DNA from: Gammaproteobacteria bacterium UBA6724
Lineage (GTDB): Bacteria > Pseudomonadota > Gammaproteobacteria > Pseudomonadales > Azotimanducaceae
Direction of reading: 5' to 3'
Length of the DNA stretch: 36,558 nucleotides
Assembly: GCA_002454165.1 (NCBI GenBank)
Contig: DKIG01000043.1
Coordinates: 23,393 to 59,950, forward strand
Shown here: piece by piece, positions 33,526 through 36,558 of the stretch
Layout: each line of letters opens with the position of its first letter
How positions within the stretch are numbered: the first letter of the stretch is position 1
The notes under the pieces: model-generated
The model's input: only the letters and a program-made list of their open reading frames with translations
The model's database searches: none
What the model was told of the DNA's origin: nothing
Position numbers and translations under genes: made by a program

Positions 33526-36189
33526 CTAAAAATTATATCTCGTGGTGAGACCGTAGGTCCGTTGCGGAACCAGCAATACCTGCTCAAAATCACCAGCGGT
33601 ATCAAGGTTATCACCCGAATTTCTGAGGTCGGTGCGGGCATCCTGATCAAACAGGTTCTTTGCCCAAAGCGTGAACTCCAAGCCAGTCGCATTCTCAATG
33701 CCGAGATAGAGGTTAACGATGTTGTATGAATCAGTCTTAGGGGGTGAGGCACCAGCAGCCTGGGCGGCAGTGGAGATAATATCCCCCTTGTACTTATAGG
33801 TGGCGCGGACGTAGGCGCTCGCATCACCGCCCAGGGGCACACGATACTCCGTATTGACATTAAAAGAGAGCTTCGGCTCACCAGCGATACGTTGACCACC
33901 GAGATTGCAAGAGCCGACTATTTCACCTTGCTCACGGTCATTACAGGGCGCCGATGCCGAATCCCATTCCGCATAGACCCAGTTAGCTCCTAGGCCCAGC
34001 GACATGTTATCAGACAACAAGAGACGAGTTTCAATTTCAAATCCAGCACTGATGGCATCACCGTTAAAAGATATGCCTCCCGGAAATTCCTCTACACAGT
34101 CCTCATTGGGGCTAAGCACACAGGTATCTCCGGGGATATTGGCACGGGCACCTTGCAAATTGACTACCCGACCAAAATGATCATTCAGTCGCTGATAAAA
34201 GAAGGCAGCATTCACCGAGCCACGACCATTCCAAAAGCGGTTTTTAATGCCCACTTCAATTGAATCACTATCCTCCGGGCCATAGATCAACAGGTCTGCC
34301 GGTATAGCGAAAGGCGCTGGCACAACGGAAATGCCACCTATTCTATAGCCTCGGTTATAAGAGGCATAGACATACGTATTTTCGCTGGATTTATAACGCA
34401 ACGACAACATCCCAGTGATCGCATCATCCTTAAAAGTTTCAAGATCTTCCGGGATGGCTCGTATGAACAAGGCGCTTAAACTGCCCAGAAAGCCTGCCTG
34501 CAATCCAGCGGCAAATCCACTAGCGGCGGGGGCCGTAACAGCATCAGGCAAGGGTAGGCTAGTGGTATATGTTAAACCCTGAATTTCAACGAGATCGGGC
34601 TGATAAAACTCACCAAATGCAATATTGGTTTGAGCATAGCGTTCCACCTCAGTGTAGCGGAGTGCCGCTTCCAGCGTGACTGTGTCGCTGAGGGTAATTG
34701 TGTGGTGAGTAAATATCGCTTGGATTTCGGAATCAAACGGAATATCACCGGTAGTGGAGAAGTTGGCACCGACAATAGTGCCACCGGTAATGGTCAAATT
34801 ATAACCAGGTAACCCAAACATCGGCACTGCTGGTATCGGCGCGGTCAAAAATTGTGCTGGAAAGGCACTAGCGATGGGCACATACCGTGCCGCTGCACTC
34901 CAGGAAGTAAAGGGTGTCAGGGTATCCTGAGTATCAGAATACAAGCCCACCATATATTGCCAGGGACCTTCCCGGTCAGACTCCAGGCGCAGTTCATGCA
35001 CCTTGGCGGTGACACGGGTGGCAGATGTTTGGAAGGTGCGGAAATCATTGTTAAATCTGACCCCGGCGGGACCAAAGCCTAACAATGCGTTCTGCAAACC
35101 CAGGTTAAAGGTGGCGTCGTTTTCCTGACGGGAAAAACTATCAGCATCTACATAGTTAGCAATATAGGACAATTTATATCCGCTAAAATACCAATTGGCG
35201 TGCAGGTTATAGATGTCCGCCTCAAATGTTACATAGTCATCAGTTGCCGCCATGGCGAGTCGATCATCCGCATCAATGCTGATACAGGTGGCTGCCGCTG
35301 GAATAGGACCCGCAAAAACACAGGGAGTCCGTGTAGGGCCCGCTGGAGAAGCAAGAGTGGAACGAGAACCAGAGAGTCGCTTGGCGTCAAAGTCCTTGCG
35401 ATCAATATTGTCGTACTTCAAGACGGCGTTAAAATTGTCGCTCGGATTCCAGGCGATTGAAAGCCGCTGGGATTCCGACTCATGATCCTGCAACTTGCCA
35501 GTGATCAGGTTGACTATTTCTTCACCATCATTGCGGTCATATTCGCTAGCAATTCTAATCGCCAGTGTATTTTTAATGAGCGGAATACTCACCGCCCCTT
35601 GGAATCTGGACGCATCATTTGAACCGGCCTGCGCCTGCACATAGCCGTCAAACTCGTTCATATCCGGGTTTCTGGTATAGATCTGAATTGAACCGGCTGG
35701 AGAGGTCTTGCCTTGGAAGGCACCCTGAGGACCACGCAGTACCTCCACCCGCTCAATATCATACATTTGACCAAAGGCAACCCGGTTACGAATTGAGGCA
35801 CCGTTCAAATAGACATCCACGGCTGGTGCAGAGCCAGATTCAGGGTCAACTCGTAAGCCGCGTAAACTGACGATAGCGTTTCTCGCATTTTGGCGGGTAA
35901 GGAAGAGACCGGAAGTTACCGTCTCCAGTTCCGTGAAATCCTGTATATTGTAGTCATCAATGACCTCGCCACCGACTACATTAATGGACGCGGCAACATC
36001 CCGCAGGTTTTGCTCACGTTTTTGAGCGGTGACAATAATTTCTTCAAGCACGGCGCTCTCATTGACACTCTCATCGACATTCTCGGCAGCACTTGCAATA
36101 AAAGCCGCTTGCAGTAAAACCCCTGTAGCGCTACCAAAAATCAGCGTTGTGGCTATTGCGGCACGAAAGGATTTGATGTGATGTTTCAT
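33526..36189 (-). CDS. TonB-dependent outer-membrane receptor
   Basis: An 887-residue active-transport receptor. The signal peptide covers about 1-34 (IASAAE cleavage region). The TonB box is EEIIVTAQ (49-56). The plug domain follows to about 170, with VSLRGLRVD, IERVEVLRGPQGAFQGKTSPAG and IQIYT. The remainder is a 22-strand-type barrel that ends in the required aromatic residue (TRYNF). GGGG lies close before the ATG. No FecR/sigma signalling extension is seen. The ligand is unknown; nearby sulfatase and oxygenase genes suggest an organic nutrient rather than a siderophore (inference). It has its own terminator downstream and is divergent from an acyl-CoA synthetase gene. Confidence 0.95.
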   Translation of the reverse strand: MKHHIKSFRAAIATTLIFGSATGVLLQAAFIASAAENVDESVNESAVLEEIIVTAQKREQNLRDVAASINVVGGEVIDDYNIQDFTELETVTSGLFLTRQNARNAIVSLRGLRVDPESGSAPAVDVYLNGASIRNRVAFGQMYDIERVEVLRGPQGAFQGKTSPAGSIQIYTRNPDMNEFDGYVQAQAGSNDASRFQGAVSIPLIKNTLAIRIASEYDRNDGEEIVNLITGKLQDHESESQRLSIAWNPSDNFNAVLKYDNIDRKDFDAKRLSGSRSTLASPAGPTRTPCVFAGPIPAAATCISIDADDRLAMAATDDYVTFEADIYNLHANWYFSGYKLSYIANYVDADSFSRQENDATFNLGLQNALLGFGPAGVRFNNDFRTFQTSATRVTAKVHELRLESDREGPWQYMVGLYSDTQDTLTPFTSWSAAARYVPIASAFPAQFLTAPIPAVPMFGLPGYNLTITGGTIVGANFSTTGDIPFDSEIQAIFTHHTITLSDTVTLEAALRYTEVERYAQTNIAFGEFYQPDLVEIQGLTYTTSLPLPDAVTAPAASGFAAGLQAGFLGSLSALFIRAIPEDLETFKDDAITGMLSLRYKSSENTYVYASYNRGYRIGGISVVPAPFAIPADLLIYGPEDSDSIEVGIKNRFWNGRGSVNAAFFYQRLNDHFGRVVNLQGARANIPGDTCVLSPNEDCVEEFPGGISFNGDAISAGFEIETRLLLSDNMSLGLGANWVYAEWDSASAPCNDREQGEIVGSCNLGGQRIAGEPKLSFNVNTEYRVPLGGDASAYVRATYKYKGDIISTAAQAAGASPPKTDSYNIVNLYLGIENATGLEFTLWAKNLFDQDARTDLRNSGDNLDTAGDFEQVLLVPQRTYGLTTRYNF

Positions 36190-36263
36190 AATAGGTGCCC
36201 CCCAGTTTCCAACATTATATTTATGTACAACTTGCGAATAATCATTATATCACCCTATATACC

Positions 36264-36293
36264 CAGAATGCCAAAGGTATCTGAGCTTATACA
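36264..36293 (-). repeat. Dispersed 30-bp repeat, right copy
   Basis: This is the partner of 26-55 (26 of 30 identical, same orientation). It lies in the 130-base divergent spacer between the TonB receptor and the acyl-CoA synthetase gene, 75 bases before the receptor start. AT-rich -10-like elements (TATAAT) follow it on the minus strand, so it could be a regulator site for the receptor. Confidence 0.7.
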
Positions 36294-36319
36294 ATTTGCA
36301 GTAAACTATCGCCGACAAC

Positions 36320-36558
36320 ATGACCGACACCTGCCCCAAACTTCTGTTGCATAACGCCGCACATTTGTCCGACAAGACCGCGCCAGGCGAGAAGGACCTG
36401 GGGATTTGGCAAGCATGGACCTGGCGGGAAATGCAGGACGAGGTGTTCGCCTTCGCGCAGGGGCTGGCAGTTCTGGGATTTAAGCCCAGGGACAGGCTAG
36501 CGATTATCGGCGCCAATCGGCAGCGCCTTTATTGAGGGCATAGCGGCGACGCAACACC
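36320..36558 (+). pseudogene. AMP-dependent acyl-CoA synthetase, partial, apparent frameshift
   Basis: The N-terminus of a long-chain acyl-CoA synthetase-like enzyme (adenylate-forming family) is clear: PKLLLHNAAHLSDKTA, EKDLGIWQAWTW, LAVLGFKPRDRLAIIGANRQ. Translation stops at TGA 36533-36535 after only 71 residues. If the A at 36535 is skipped, the frame reads on as RLYWGIAATQ, which fits the family's next segment (YWAMAAAQ type). So there is either a one-base insertion that inactivates the gene or a sequence error near the end of the assembled piece. The gene would continue past the right edge. It is divergent from the TonB receptor. Confidence 0.7.

Noticed and set aside
1..36558. tRNA or rRNA genes, transposases, phage genes
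   Set aside because: I looked for tRNA T-loop and acceptor patterns, rRNA-like blocks and mobile-element proteins and found none that hold up by eye.

Overview
The window looks like a chromosomal segment of a Gammaproteobacterium, probably an uncultivated marine or estuarine one. The reasons are the order rpsU-yqeY-dnaG, a Pseudomonas-like gltX, DusA, Xni, a DjlA-type co-chaperone, the MlaA lipoprotein and a TonB-dependent receptor. I see no rRNA, tRNA, transposase, phage or CRISPR feature. The odd length, a gene cut at the right edge and a one-base frameshift in the last 25 bases suggest, but do not prove, that this is a whole assembly contig. Related 30-bp sequences lie in non-coding DNA near both edges.

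Positions 1-25200 are mostly housekeeping. The macromolecular-synthesis operon (rpsU, yqeY, dnaG) reads left and is divergent from prc, the tail-specific protease. After a block of short tandem repeats comes a long leftward run: an iodotyrosine-deiodinase-like flavoprotein, DjlA, a ManB/CpsG-type phosphomannomutase translationally coupled to xni, gamma-glutamyltranspeptidase, a membrane metallophosphoesterase, a CPA1-type antiporter with an RCK domain, a HupE/UreJ membrane protein, a TIGR03084 protein and gltX. Rightward dusA carries an extra C-terminal TerB domain and meets, tail to tail, a leftward pair encoding a SpoIIE/RsbU-type phosphatase with a degenerate receiver and a STAS protein. 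MlaA, a VWA protein and a MoxR ATPase follow leftward. Two overlapping MaoC genes read rightward.

Positions 25200-36558 are an accessory, catabolic-looking region. A leftward operon encodes an amidohydrolase, an SDR dehydrogenase, a KshA/Neverland-like Rieske oxygenase and an acetoacetate-decarboxylase-like protein. It is divergent from a TetR regulator, and the intergenic region holds a sigma70-like promoter inside a long inverted repeat, a likely operator. Beyond tetR lie a secreted propeller-like protein of unknown family coupled to a secreted FGly-type sulfatase, then a TonB-dependent receptor with its own terminator, and divergently an acyl-CoA synthetase gene that is frameshifted and cut by the edge.

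Working hypothesis (inference): receptor and sulfatase take up and desulfate a bulky, perhaps sterol- or terpenoid-like sulfated compound; the Rieske/SDR/amidohydrolase/decarboxylase set oxidises and cleaves it; the acyl-CoA synthetase and the MaoC pair feed beta-oxidation-like steps. No reductase for the Rieske enzyme and no formylglycine-generating enzyme for the sulfatase is in the window.
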